Shown piece by piece: positions 52,032-61,583 of a DNA stretch of 64,000 nucleotides; the stretch's first letter is position 1; the number at the start of each line of letters is the position of its first letter. The DNA is taken from positions 22,872-86,871 of the forward strand of contig JBKBIP010000025.1 in assembly GCA_046297495.1 (NCBI GenBank), given 5' to 3'. Origin of the DNA: JBKBIP01 sp046297495. GTDB taxonomy: Bacteria > Planctomycetota > Planctomycetia > Gemmatales > Gemmataceae. Under the pieces are notes generated by a model. That model searched no databases and was not told the DNA's origin. It saw only the letters and a list, made by a program, of their open reading frames with translations. A program made the position numbers and the translations under genes.

Positions 52032-52811
52032 TCACGCCATGACGATGCCGCCGTCGATGTTCCAGGCTTGACCCGTCACGGACCTGGCGTCATCACTGGC
52101 CAGGTACACCGCCAAGGGGGCGATCTCTTCCGGCTCCAGGCGCCGGCCGATGGGCGTCAAGGCCTGTTCAATCTCGGCCACCGAGATGCCGCGGCGCTGG
52201 GCATCATATTCCAGTCGGCGGTCGTTCATGACGGTTCGCACCGGCCCCGGGCAGATGGCGTTGACCGTGATGCCGTCCTTGGCCGTTTCCAGGGCCAGCG
52301 TTTTCATCAGTCCCAGGACGCCATGCTTGCTGGCCGTGTAGGCGGCGCCGTGCAGGCTCGGCACCTTGCCATTGATCGAGGCCACCATCACGATACGGCC
52401 CCATTGGTTTCGCGTCATCTCCGGCAGCACCGCCTTGGACAGTAAATAGGGGACCGTCAGATTCACGCGTAGCGACAATTCCCAGAAGTCGTCATCAAAA
52501 TCGACGACGGGTTTCGGATTGGAGCTGCTGCCGAGGCCAGCATTATTCACCAGAATGTCAATCGGCCCCCAGGCGTTCTGGACCTCGGCGATGACACGGC
52601 GCGGCCCATCACTTTGGGCCAAGTCGGTGCTCAGGGCCAGCGCTTCCCCCTGGCCGGCGCGGATGGTCCGCGCGACTTCGTCCAATTCATCGGCGCTGCG
52701 GGCCGTGATCGCTACCTTGGCCCCTTCTTGCGCCAACGCGATGGCAATGGCTCGTCCAATTCCGCGGCCACCACCCGTCACCAAAGCAATGCGCTTGTGC
52801 AGTTTTGGCAT
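52032..52811 (-). CDS. SDR-family oxidoreductase
   Basis: A 259-residue classical short-chain dehydrogenase. Rossmann motif TGGGRGIGRAIAIA, NNAGLGSSSNP, catalytic Ser in VMVASINGKV, YTASK (Tyr and Lys) at about residue 160, and PGPVRTVMND. FabG-like, but with no fatty-acid genes nearby; substrate unknown. The cofactor is probably NADP(H), judging from the Arg in TARSADE. GGAAG lies 6-7 bases before the ATG. Confidence 0.9.
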   Translation of the reverse strand: MPKLHKRIALVTGGGRGIGRAIAIALAQEGAKVAITARSADELDEVARTIRAGQGEALALSTDLAQSDGPRRVIAEVQNAWGPIDILVNNAGLGSSSNPKPVVDFDDDFWELSLRVNLTVPYLLSKAVLPEMTRNQWGRIVMVASINGKVPSLHGAAYTASKHGVLGLMKTLALETAKDGITVNAICPGPVRTVMNDRRLEYDAQRRGISVAEIEQALTPIGRRLEPEEIAPLAVYLASDDARSVTGQAWNIDGGIVMA

Positions 52812-52886
52812 GATCTTCTTCCAAGTAATTGTCAGCGGGTCAAGAAACGAAGGCGTTCACCGTTTTGAGGAGATTATAGAAACCCA

Positions 52887-53603
52887 TCACCGGCGGCGTA
52901 CCCATTTCGGACGACTGTATTTCTCGGCCACCAGTTGGCGCACCAGGTCTTCGGGCCAAGCGTCAAGAGGGACATCCGCTTGCCAACTCCCACGCAGCCG
53001 GCGGCGGAGTTCCAACGCGGACAGCGGTAGATTGGTCAGAAAGTCGGCATGGCCACGCTGGTGGCGATACTCCGGTTGACGCTGGGGCATGCGCAGGTAC
53101 TTGGCAACGTGCTCCACGGCAAAGTCATACAACAAAGTGCCGTGGTGCAGCAGGTAATGGCGTTTGCGCTGCTGGGAGTTGCCCGAACATTTGCGGCCAT
53201 GAATCGCCAGATCGCTGATGCCGGCCGAGGCAAGGCCCGGCACGGCGTCGGCCAATGCGCCACGAACGCGGTCGAGGATGAAGCCATAGGAAGAACGGAT
53301 GTCGTCCAGCTCAGCCGCGCGTTGGTAATTGAGAATCAACGTGAACGCCAGGCAGCCCGGCCCCAGCAGCACCGTGCCGCCGCCGCTGGCGCGACGATGA
53401 ATGGATACGCCATGCGCTAGACAAGCGCGTTCATCCACATCCTCGGCCAGTTTGCCGCCGGCCCCCAGTACCACCCCCCACGCCGGCCACTCCCACGAAC
53501 GCAACACCTCGCCACCAGCCCCCGCTTCGGCGTGCAGCAGCAAGGCTTCGTCGAGGGCCAGGTTTTCCGCCAATGTTGGCAAGGTGAGGTTCAAATAATC
53601 CAT
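52887..53603 (-). CDS. lipoate-protein ligase A family protein
   Basis: A 238-residue biotin/lipoate ligase-fold protein. It has NLALDEALL, the substrate loop HRRASGGGTVLLGPG and the catalytic-Lys motif HGRKCSGNSQQRKRHYLLHH followed by GTLLYD, all hallmarks of LplA-type enzymes that attach lipoate (or octanoate) to E2 and GcvH proteins. It is shorter than E. coli LplA, with no C-terminal accessory domain, like LipM/LipL-type transferases, so the exact donor is uncertain. Convergent and divergent neighbours make it monocistronic. Confidence 0.85.
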   Translation of the reverse strand: MDYLNLTLPTLAENLALDEALLLHAEAGAGGEVLRSWEWPAWGVVLGAGGKLAEDVDERACLAHGVSIHRRASGGGTVLLGPGCLAFTLILNYQRAAELDDIRSSYGFILDRVRGALADAVPGLASAGISDLAIHGRKCSGNSQQRKRHYLLHHGTLLYDFAVEHVAKYLRMPQRQPEYRHQRGHADFLTNLPLSALELRRRLRGSWQADVPLDAWPEDLVRQLVAEKYSRPKWVRRR

Positions 53604-53719
53604 GAATCGGTCCCGGCGGTTGCGATTGACGGTTGCGGAAGCAAGCGATACCGTGGATGGTCACGCATCGATTTTATGAGATGAAGGAATTTCCTGCGAC
53701 CCTTTCCGCGAGGATGATC

Positions 53720-54481
53720 ATGCCGGCGACGGAACGCTTGCGGCACGAACTGCGCTTCCATGACGAACAGGCCCAACGGCGGGCGCTGACATTCGCACAG
53801 CATCCCGAAATGTTGCGCTTCACCGATGATGAATTTCTCGACCATGAAACGTGGATTCGGCCCGCCTTCGAGAAGCTCGGCCTTCTGCCGGGCCGGCGCG
53901 TGCTGGATTACGGCTGCGGGCCGGGTCTGGCGGCCGTGGTGCTGGCGCGGCGCGGCGCCGTCGTGACTGCTCTGGACTTGTCGGCGGGGTTGCTCCACGA
54001 AGCCGCCGACCGGGCCGAGATCAACGATGTGTCCTTCACTCTGGTCCAAGCCGATGGCGAGCGGTTGCCATTCGCGGATCACGTTTTCGACGCCATTTGG
54101 GGCAATGCCATTCTGCACCATCTCGATTTAACCAAAGCCCTGCCCGAGCTGCGCCGCGTGTTACGGCCCGGCGGCGTGGCGGTCTTCTGCGAGCCGTGGG
54201 GGGGCAATCCGCTGCTGAATCTGGTCCGCGAACGTCTTCCCTATCCCGGCAAGGAACGCACCCCTGACGAACAACCGTTGCGCATGCATCAGGTGCGCTT
54301 GCTGCGCCGCTTCTTCCCGCGCATGGAAGCACAAGGCTATCAGTTGTTTTCGATGGTGCGCCGTGTGCTGCCGGTCAATCGATTGGTGTTGGGGCTGGAT
54401 TGGATGGATCGCCAGTTGTTACCGCGCGCGGCGGGGTTGCAACGATTTTGCCGGTACGTGGTATTCACCTTGCGCAGCTGA
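53720..54481 (+). CDS. class I SAM-dependent methyltransferase
   Basis: A 253-residue methyltransferase. SAM-binding motif I VLDYGCGPGLAAVVLARRG, acidic residue in VTALDLSAGLL, motif GERLPFADHVFDAIWGNAIL and the LRRVLRPGGVAVFCEPWGGN post-motif are present, typical of the Methyltransf_11 group. The C-terminal part (about 180-253) with QLLPRAAGLQRFCRYVVFTL is specific and unrecognised. I chose the ATG at 53720 with GAGGATG upstream; earlier ATGs at 53681 and 53633 are possible. Substrate unknown. Confidence 0.8.
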   Translation: MPATERLRHELRFHDEQAQRRALTFAQHPEMLRFTDDEFLDHETWIRPAFEKLGLLPGRRVLDYGCGPGLAAVVLARRGAVVTALDLSAGLLHEAADRAEINDVSFTLVQADGERLPFADHVFDAIWGNAILHHLDLTKALPELRRVLRPGGVAVFCEPWGGNPLLNLVRERLPYPGKERTPDEQPLRMHQVRLLRRFFPRMEAQGYQLFSMVRRVLPVNRLVLGLDWMDRQLLPRAAGLQRFCRYVVFTLRS

Positions 54482-54531
54482 CCTTATAATAAGCAGGAGA
54501 GACATGGACTCAGCGCACTGTCGTTACACCC

Positions 54532-55206
54532 ATGAAACCGGCAACGAAGCCCCCATCACCTGTGGAGACCGTGTCTGCCGCCGTCGCGCTTTGGCCGCGC
54601 TCGGCGCAGCTGGCGCTGGCGTTTTTACTCGGCGTCGTGCTGACACTGTTGGCCGGGCGCGCCTATAAACGCTGCGACACTCGCCTCCAACCCACCGAGC
54701 TGTACCGCCTCGATCTGAACCAGGCCAACCGGGCCGAGCTGCTGCAACTGCCCGGCGTCGGCGAAAACCTGGCCCAACGCATCGAGGAGCATCGCCGCCA
54801 CAAGGGAGCGTTTCGCAGCGTTGATGAATTGGTCTATGTGGACGGCATCGGCCCCACTACCTTGGAACGCCTGCGCCCCTGGGTGACGGTCGAACCGGCG
54901 GCGTATCCGTTGGCCGACCGATCGGCGGCCTCATTCGCTGACGTTCCCAAGACATCGTGGTCCAGCATCCCCAAACCCCTGCCGCCCGCGCCCATCGACA
55001 TCAACAGCGCCAGCCGCGAGGAATTGCAGCGCCTGCCCGGCATCGGCCCCACCTTGTCGCAACGCATCATCGAGGAACGTCACCGCCGCCCCTTTGCTTC
55101 CGTCGATGACCTGCGCCGCGTGCCTGGCATTGGCGCCAAGACGGTCGAAAAACTGCGCTTACATGCGGTCGTCACGCCGCCGGCGCGGGTGGTGACAACT
55201 AATTGA
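54532..55206 (+). CDS. ComEA-like membrane protein with two helix-hairpin-helix units
   Basis: A 224-residue protein with one transmembrane helix (SAQLALAFLLGVVLTLLAGR, about 24-43) and two HhH DNA-binding modules: LNQANRAELLQLPGVGENLA (about 62-120) and INSASREELQRLPGIGPTLS (about 157-215), joined by a Pro-rich linker. Single-HhH ComEA binds incoming DNA during natural transformation in Gram-negatives; the duplicated form is common in planctomycetes. No other competence genes are in the window. It lies 21 bases upstream of hpt and may share its transcript. Confidence 0.85.
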   Translation: MKPATKPPSPVETVSAAVALWPRSAQLALAFLLGVVLTLLAGRAYKRCDTRLQPTELYRLDLNQANRAELLQLPGVGENLAQRIEEHRRHKGAFRSVDELVYVDGIGPTTLERLRPWVTVEPAAYPLADRSAASFADVPKTSWSSIPKPLPPAPIDINSASREELQRLPGIGPTLSQRIIEERHRRPFASVDDLRRVPGIGAKTVEKLRLHAVVTPPARVVTTN

Positions 55207-55227
55207 ACAGAGAAAGGCACGTCGCGC

Positions 55228-55809
55228 ATGCGGAACGAGGCACGTTCTCCGATGGACCCTCCCCCATCGCCGGTGGTTCCGCTCATCTCCAGTGACCAGG
55301 TTGCGCAGCGGGTGCGTGAGTTGGCCCAGCAAATCTCGGCGGATTACGCGGGCAAGCCATTAGTGTTGGTCGGTGTGCTCAAGGGGGCGTGGGTGTTTCT
55401 GGCCGACTTGGTACGGCAGCTCACGATTCCGGTGCGCTGTGATTTCGTCAAGCTGTCCAGCTACGGCCTGGACACGCACAGTAGCGGCCAAGTGCAGTTG
55501 CAGCTTGATGTCATCATGTCGCTCGCGGGGCAAGATGTGCTGGTCGTCGAAGACATTATCGACACCGGGCTTTCCATGCCGTGGCTGCTGGAGCATTTGC
55601 GCCAGAAGCAACCGGCCAGCTTGAAGCTGTGCGTGCTGCTCGACAAGCCGGCCCGCCGCCAAGTGCCCGTACCCATCGACTATCGCGGCTTCACCATCGA
55701 CAATTACTTCATCGTCGGCTATGGCATCGATTGGGCCGAGCGCTACCGGGAATTGCCGTATATCGCTTACGTCCCTGGCGGAGATTCTCATGACATCAAA
55801 TCGACATAA
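55228..55809 (+). CDS. hpt: hypoxanthine phosphoribosyltransferase
   Basis: Purine salvage: converts hypoxanthine or guanine plus PRPP to IMP or GMP. The 193-residue protein has VLVGVLKGAWVFLADLVRQL, FVKLSSYG, the PRPP-binding VLVVEDIIDTGLSM and the purine-contact FIVGYGIDWAERYRELPYIA. All catalytic parts are present. The last 20 bases overlap the start of the adenine deaminase gene, so hpt and ade are translationally coupled. Confidence 0.93.
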   Translation: MRNEARSPMDPPPSPVVPLISSDQVAQRVRELAQQISADYAGKPLVLVGVLKGAWVFLADLVRQLTIPVRCDFVKLSSYGLDTHSSGQVQLQLDVIMSLAGQDVLVVEDIIDTGLSMPWLLEHLRQKQPASLKLCVLLDKPARRQVPVPIDYRGFTIDNYFIVGYGIDWAERYRELPYIAYVPGGDSHDIKST

Positions 55810-57544
55810 TCATGTTGATGTAAACCTGACCACTCTGCAACGCCGCGTCCGCGTGGCCTTGGGGCAAGAGCCGGGGGACCTGTTGTTGGCGGGAGGGCAG
55901 GTGGTCAACGTCTTCACCCTCAGCGTCGCGCCGGCCAACGTGATCATCGCCGATGGCTGGATCGCAGGGGTGGGGCCATACGATTGGCCGGCGCGGGAGC
56001 GGATCGACTTGGCCGGGGCCGCCGTGCTGCCGGGGTTGATCGAGGCTCATATTCACGTCGAGAGCAGCTTGTTGACCCCCGCCGAGCTGGCCCGGCTCAT
56101 CGTGCCGCACGGGACGACGACGCTCATCGCCGACCCGCACGAGGTCGGCAACGTGCAGGGAATTGCCGGCATCGACTTGCTGCTGCGGGCCAGCGAGGGG
56201 TTGCCGCTCGACTTTTTCTTCATGGCCCCGTCCTGCGTGCCAGCGATTCATTGGGACGACTCCGGCGCGAAGCTCGGCCCCGACGCGGTGCGCGAGCTAC
56301 TGACCCGGCCGCGTGTCCTGGGGCTGGCGGAGGTGATGGATTTTCCCGCCGTGCTGCACGGCTCCGCGCCGGTGCTGGAGAAAGTCCGCGCCGCCCACGA
56401 GCGCCAGCGGGCCGTCGATGGCCATGCCCCGGCGCTGGCGGGACGGGACTTGCTCGCCTACGTCGCGGCCGGCATTCGCTCCGACCACGAATCGACGACC
56501 ATTGAGGAAGCCAAAGCCAAGGCCGCCTTGGGCATGTTGCTGCAAATCCGCGAAGGCTCGGCGGGGCGCAACTTGGACACCTTCTTGCCGCTGTTGGCCG
56601 GCGACGAGCTGGGGGACTGGTGCCTCTGTTCGGACGACATCCACCCGGAGGACATTCGACGCCTGGGGCATCTGGAAGCGTCGCTGCGCCGCGTCGTGGC
56701 GGCGGGTTGTCCGGCGGCGAAAGCGGTGCGGCACACGACGCTGCTGCCGGCGCGGCACTATGGCCTGACCGACCGCGGCGCCGTCGCGCCGGGTTATCGG
56801 GCTGATCTGCTGGTGGTGGACAACTTGCGCAACTTCACCCCGCAGCTGGTGCTTCATCATGGTCAACTCGTGGCCCGCGACGGACAGTATTTGGCCAACG
56901 TCCAGCCGCCCTCCTTGCCCGTGATCAACACAGTTCACCTTGCCCCCATCGACGAGTCCGCGTTTCGCTTATCCTTGTCATCCGATAGCTTTCCAGTCAT
57001 CCGCCTGGTCCCCGGTCAATTGGTCACGCTTTGTGAACCCCAAACGGTGGCCTGCCAGGACGGCGTCTGGACGTTTGATCGGTCCCGGGATGTCGTGCTG
57101 GCTGCCAGCATCGAACGCCACCACGCCACGGGCCGGGTCGGCTTGGGATTGGTGGCCGGTTTCGGACTACGTCGCGGCGCCTTGGGGTCATCGGTGGCTC
57201 ACGACGCCCACAATCTTATCGTGGCCGGCACCAACAGCCGCGACCTGTTGGCCTGCGTGCGCGCCCTGCAAGAGACCGGCGGCGGCTTCGTCGTCGTGGC
57301 CGATGGCGACATCCAAGCCCGCTTGCCGTTGCCCTTGTGGGGCCTGCTGGCGACCGACTCGCTGGAAACGGTCTGTCACCGCCTGCAAGACCTCCACCAC
57401 GCCGCCCGCGCCCTCGGCTGTCCTCTCGACTCCCCCTTCGGCGCCCTCTCCTTCCTCGCCCTCCCCGTCATCCCCGCTTTGCGCGTCACCGATCAGGGCT
57501 TGTTCGATGTCACGAAGATGGAATTCGTGCAGAGCGGGCCGTGA
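55790..57544 (+). CDS. ade: adenine deaminase
   Basis: Converts adenine to hypoxanthine, the substrate of the hpt product encoded immediately upstream. A 584-residue amidohydrolase: ANVIIADGWIAGVGPYDWPA, metal site GLIEAHIHVESS, TTLIADPHEVGNVQGIAGID, FMAPSCVPA, GLAEVMDFPAVL, SDDIHPEDI, ARHYGLTDRGAVAPGYRADL and C-terminal SVAHDAHNLIVAGTN. The start at 55790 has GGAG 7 bases upstream and is inside hpt; the frame from 55721 is not supported. Confidence 0.93.
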   Translation: MTSNRHNHVDVNLTTLQRRVRVALGQEPGDLLLAGGQVVNVFTLSVAPANVIIADGWIAGVGPYDWPARERIDLAGAAVLPGLIEAHIHVESSLLTPAELARLIVPHGTTTLIADPHEVGNVQGIAGIDLLLRASEGLPLDFFFMAPSCVPAIHWDDSGAKLGPDAVRELLTRPRVLGLAEVMDFPAVLHGSAPVLEKVRAAHERQRAVDGHAPALAGRDLLAYVAAGIRSDHESTTIEEAKAKAALGMLLQIREGSAGRNLDTFLPLLAGDELGDWCLCSDDIHPEDIRRLGHLEASLRRVVAAGCPAAKAVRHTTLLPARHYGLTDRGAVAPGYRADLLVVDNLRNFTPQLVLHHGQLVARDGQYLANVQPPSLPVINTVHLAPIDESAFRLSLSSDSFPVIRLVPGQLVTLCEPQTVACQDGVWTFDRSRDVVLAASIERHHATGRVGLGLVAGFGLRRGALGSSVAHDAHNLIVAGTNSRDLLACVRALQETGGGFVVVADGDIQARLPLPLWGLLATDSLETVCHRLQDLHHAARALGCPLDSPFGALSFLALPVIPALRVTDQGLFDVTKMEFVQSGP

Positions 57545-57770
57545 CGTGGTCGCGGGCAGCCATAAACTCCTCTTGACTAGAAGTATTCATTCTCTTATGA
57601 AGCCGATCCTCACGTAAAAAGCTTCAAAGCGGCTCGATTGGCGTGCCGAAGCCACGGTGTTCGGCATGGCCCAGGTGTCCTGATGCTAGGGGCGGCAGGG
57701 ACGCCGCCAGCCTATGTAATGGAAGCGGACCGAGAGCATCGGGGAATTGAAGGGGTGGAGACCGGACATC

Positions 57771-59312
57771 ATGGGGAACACCAGTCAGGTGCTCGCGCCA
57801 GTGCCGAGGAGCGGCGGAAATGCGCAAATCCCAGAACCGGACGACTCCCCCCATGACGCTCTCGTGCCTTCGCGGCACCGACGCTATGCAGTTTTCCTCC
57901 TGCTCCTACTGCTCCCTGGATGTAAAGGCTACATCCCATCCACATCGCTACCTTGTCAAGATTCCTGGCCATTGATGGTGACGCCTCGAATACCCGATCC
58001 ACAGCTCGAAGCGGTGAGCTTGGTTCAGGCGGAGTCGGCGCTGGCTGCTCCCCGGCTCGATTTCGACGATACGGAAAAACTCGATCTAGATGTGCTGATT
58101 CCCCTGGTCTTGCAACGTAATCCATCTTTGCAGGCGGCGACGGCTGCTTGGCAGGCGGCCACCGAACGTATCCCACAGGTTACTTCGCTCGATGATCCCC
58201 AAATGCGCGCGATGGGTGGTCCGCGCTTCAATGGACCGACTTTCTTCGACGCATTTGCCGACGATTGGGATGTATCCTATTTCCGTTGGCAATGCGTGCA
58301 AAAATTCCCGTGGCCTGGCAAGCGCGGCCTGCGCGGCGCCATCGCCACCGCCGAGAGCGACGCTGCCTTTCAAGACATCGGAGAAGTGCGCTTACACCTC
58401 GTCGAGGCGATCCGCCACGCCTACGCGGATTATTGGTTAGTGGTCCATCAACAAGCGTTGCTCGAACAGGAGGAGCAGCTGGGACAGGAATACGCGGCCG
58501 CGCTGCGCCAGTTCATCAAAGACAACGTCGCGCCGGCTTATCTGCTGCACAAAGTCGAATTGACGCGGCTCGAACGGCAACGCCGCCGCGAGGAATTGGC
58601 GGTGGCGGAGAAGGGGGCGCGGGGCCGACTCAACACGCTGCTGCACCGCCCGCCCGACTGCCCCTTGCCATTCCCGCGGTCGTTGACCATCGTGCCGCTG
58701 GCAACCGACATCGAGGAGCTACGACAGGCAGCGCTGGCGCATCATCCGCAGTATAAGGCGGCCTTGACGCGGCTTCAGGCCGACGATGCCGCCATTGCCT
58801 TGGCCGAAAAGGAATTTTATCCTGACATTGAAGCCTTAGTTCGATTTGACACCGTTTGGACCCCCGATGATGTCGCGGCCCGGCCCATCATTGGTATTCA
58901 CTTCGATTTGCCCATTCGCAAGGAACGACGCCGGGCAGCCGTCCGCGAAGCTCAAGCGCTACGGGCCAAGCGGCGCGCGGAGGTCGAACAGCTGGCGGCT
59001 CGCATCCTCTATGAGATTCAGTTCGCCCATGACCAACTGCAACGAAGCCAAAACCAACTCAAGCAATATCCCCAGTTGCTGGCCGCCGCGCAAGAGCTTT
59101 CCCGCCAAGTCCACAAACAAGCGGAATGCTTGGACGCCTGGTTCGAGGCCCAGCGACAACTCTTGTATTTCCAAAGCCGGCAATACGAGGATGTGCATCA
59201 TTGCCACCGCTTGTTGGCAAGCCTGGAACGCGCTGTCGGTGCCCCTTTGCTCATCGTGCCGGACGTCGACGGCAATGGGTTCCTCTGCGCCAAGAACTCC
59301 GATTCTCCATGA
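57771..59312 (+). CDS. TolC-family outer-membrane efflux lipoprotein
   Basis: A hydrophobic run ending in LLLLLLPGC is a strong lipobox, so the protein is likely lipidated. Two long coiled-coil repeats follow: LDVLIPLVLQRNPSLQAATA then AWQAATERIPQ..., and the second with LRQAALAHHPQYKAALTRLQ then ADDAAIALAEKEFYPDI, the OEP/TolC signature. It should form a trimeric channel for an efflux pump or secretion system. The start is uncertain: ATG 57771 is used here, but a GTG at 57864 would give a compact 20-residue lipoprotein signal. No pump gene is adjacent; the fusion-protein operon lies 8 kb away. Confidence 0.82.
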   Translation: MGNTSQVLAPVPRSGGNAQIPEPDDSPHDALVPSRHRRYAVFLLLLLLPGCKGYIPSTSLPCQDSWPLMVTPRIPDPQLEAVSLVQAESALAAPRLDFDDTEKLDLDVLIPLVLQRNPSLQAATAAWQAATERIPQVTSLDDPQMRAMGGPRFNGPTFFDAFADDWDVSYFRWQCVQKFPWPGKRGLRGAIATAESDAAFQDIGEVRLHLVEAIRHAYADYWLVVHQQALLEQEEQLGQEYAAALRQFIKDNVAPAYLLHKVELTRLERQRRREELAVAEKGARGRLNTLLHRPPDCPLPFPRSLTIVPLATDIEELRQAALAHHPQYKAALTRLQADDAAIALAEKEFYPDIEALVRFDTVWTPDDVAARPIIGIHFDLPIRKERRRAAVREAQALRAKRRAEVEQLAARILYEIQFAHDQLQRSQNQLKQYPQLLAAAQELSRQVHKQAECLDAWFEAQRQLLYFQSRQYEDVHHCHRLLASLERAVGAPLLIVPDVDGNGFLCAKNSDSP

Positions 59313-59355
59313 CACAGCGCGGCGCCGCAGCGGACAATGATTTCCACCGGCGCTG

Positions 59356-60108
59356 CTATTCTTCTGTCCCTTCTCTGCCAACGCCTTCCTCACGCGACAG
59401 CAGCGGCGGTAGGGCTTCCACATGCTGGCTGTTGGCTTCCAGGTGCAGCCGCATGGCCTGGGCGGCGGCGGCGGCATCACCGGCGCGGACGGCGGCGAGA
59501 ATCTGGCCGTGATGGTCATGCGCCAGCTGGGCGCCGTACAGGCTCAACGTGTGCCGTCGGCTTTCGCGCAAGAGGACCTGAATCGGCCCCAACACGATTT
59601 GAAAGAGGGGATTGCCGGTCGCATCCGCCAACAGGGCATGAAAGCGAATATCCGCTTCGATGTACGTTTCCAACTCCTCGTGGGGATTGTCCAAGATAGC
59701 TTGCGTGGCCGCCATGGCGCGGAGATGTTCCTCGGAGCGATGCCGCGCCGCCAATTCAGCGATGGCCGTTTCCAGCGGCAAGCGAATGGCACTCAAATGC
59801 GCCAAGCGCAAATCCCCGCGGCGCAGCAGGCGTTCGAAACCCAAGGTGATGGGCCGACTCGTGGGGGTCTCGACCCGCGTGCCGGAACCGTGAACGCTAC
59901 GCACCAAGCCCAGACTCGACAACCGCCCCAGGGCCTCGCGGACGACACTGCGGCTGACACCTAATCGCGCACTGATGTCGCGCTCCGAAGGCAATTGCTG
60001 GCCGGTGGTCCATTCCCCCGACAGAATCGCTTGTTCGAGCCAGTGGGCCACTTGGGAAACGCGATCCAGATGGGATGCGGACACGGACGGCGGAGCGGGA
60101 GTGTTCAT
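59356..60108 (-). CDS. FadR-subfamily GntR regulator
   Basis: A 250-residue regulator. The winged helix at the N-terminus reads LEQAILSGEWTTGQQLPSER followed by DISARLGVSRSVVREALGRL and SSLGLVRSVHGSGTRV. The C-terminal FCD domain (about 95-235) has metal-binding-like LPLETAIAELAARHR, DIRFHALLADATGNPLF and DHHGQILAAVRAGD. These proteins usually sense carboxylic acids. No obvious catabolic operon is adjacent. I chose the ATG at 60108. Confidence 0.88.
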   Translation of the reverse strand: MNTPAPPSVSASHLDRVSQVAHWLEQAILSGEWTTGQQLPSERDISARLGVSRSVVREALGRLSSLGLVRSVHGSGTRVETPTSRPITLGFERLLRRGDLRLAHLSAIRLPLETAIAELAARHRSEEHLRAMAATQAILDNPHEELETYIEADIRFHALLADATGNPLFQIVLGPIQVLLRESRRHTLSLYGAQLAHDHHGQILAAVRAGDAAAAAQAMRLHLEANSQHVEALPPLLSREEGVGREGTEE

Positions 60109-60320
60109 GGTTAGTCTCTGGCCTATCTCCAACCAACAGCGCGCGGCAAGCCGTGCGGAATCTAATATGACGAATCACTGAGGCGAATTGTAACCGACCG
60201 AGCCGGAAAGGGAAACGGTTCGGGTCCGCGCGGCCAACCATCTCGGCGCTAGTCGCACTCCTTCCCAAGAGATACAATGCTTTTCGTACAAGCTCATGGT
60301 ATTGGGATATTGACTTCCCC

Positions 60321-61334
60321 ATGATAAAAGTTGCCATATTGGGTGGATCGGGTTACACTGCTTTGGAGCTGATGCGGCTGTTGGCGCGGCATCCCCAGGT
60401 GGAGATCGCGGCCGTGACCAGCCGGCAGGAAGACACGCCGCTGGTGGCGGAGTTGCATCCTTGTTTGTATGGACTTACCACGTTGCGCTGCGAGCCATTC
60501 GACGTGGATCGCTTGGTGGCGCGGGGGGTGCAGTGCGTGTTCGGCTGTCTGCCGCATGGCGCCAGCATGAGTATGTTGGCGCGCGTGCTGGATCGCGGCT
60601 TGCGGGTCATCGATCTGAGCGCCGATTATCGCTTGCGCGATCCCAACGTCTATGCCCAGTGGTACGGAGAGAGCCACGCCGACTTGGCTCACCTGGCGCA
60701 AGCGGTGTACGGTCTGCCCGAGTTATACGGCGAGGAGATCGCCACGGCTCAGCTGGTGGCCAATCCGGGGTGCTATCCGCAGACGGCTATTCTCGGCTTG
60801 GCGCCCTTGGTGGCGGGCCGGTACATCGAGCCGCGCTCGATCATCGTCGATAGCAAAAGTGGCGTTTCCGGCGCGGGGCGCGCTCCCAAGCCCAGCACGC
60901 ACTTCCCGGAGTGCAATGAAAGTGTCTCGGCCTACAACGTCGGTCGCCACCGCCATACGCCGGAGATCGAACAAGCCCTGACCGACGTGGCGGGAGAGCC
61001 GGTGGAAGTGATTTTCACGCCCCACTTGATCCCCATGGATCGGGGCATCTTCAGCACCATCTACGCCACCCCCACCCGGCCGGTCCATGAGGAGCAATTG
61101 CGCGAGTTGTATCGGGCCTATTACGCCCAGGCCCCCTTCATTCGCCTGGTGCCGCACCCGCCATCCACGAAAGCGACGTGGGGCAGCAACTTCGTGGACA
61201 TTGCCCCGCACGTGGTCCGCGGCCGCGTCGTCGTGCTGGTGTGCGAGGACAATCTGACGCGCGGCGCCAGCGGCGTGGCTGTGCAAAATCTCAACCGCAT
61301 GTACGGCTGGGACGAAAAGACGGCGTTATGGTAA
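60321..61334 (+). CDS. argC: N-acetyl-gamma-glutamyl-phosphate reductase
   Basis: NADPH-dependent step of arginine synthesis. A 337-residue protein: Rossmann start VAILGGSGYTALELMRLLAR, catalytic Cys151 in VANPGCYPQTAILGLAPL (Gln-Thr where many have Thr-Ala), SKSGVSGAGRAP, His in RHRHTPEIEQAL and the C-terminal VVLVCEDNLTRGASGVAVQN. Full length and probably active. No other arg genes are adjacent. Confidence 0.94.
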   Translation: MIKVAILGGSGYTALELMRLLARHPQVEIAAVTSRQEDTPLVAELHPCLYGLTTLRCEPFDVDRLVARGVQCVFGCLPHGASMSMLARVLDRGLRVIDLSADYRLRDPNVYAQWYGESHADLAHLAQAVYGLPELYGEEIATAQLVANPGCYPQTAILGLAPLVAGRYIEPRSIIVDSKSGVSGAGRAPKPSTHFPECNESVSAYNVGRHRHTPEIEQALTDVAGEPVEVIFTPHLIPMDRGIFSTIYATPTRPVHEEQLRELYRAYYAQAPFIRLVPHPPSTKATWGSNFVDIAPHVVRGRVVVLVCEDNLTRGASGVAVQNLNRMYGWDEKTALW

Positions 61335-61583
61335 AAATGTTCCCATCGCTGTCATCCGCCCATGAAAATTGCCTTTTGCTTCGATTTGGTGGATTTTTTC
61401 TTTGGCGGACGCGGGCGGACTGCGTTAAGATCATAGGTTGAAGGACGAGATACCACGGCACAAGGAAGTACGAGGATGAGGTGGGGTGATAAGCCGGGTT
61501 GCTCCCCCGTTTGGGAAGCCCGCCTGAAACCGTGATCAACTTCCCTGAGCAGCCTATTCGTTCTCTTTGGAAGGGAGGAACGT

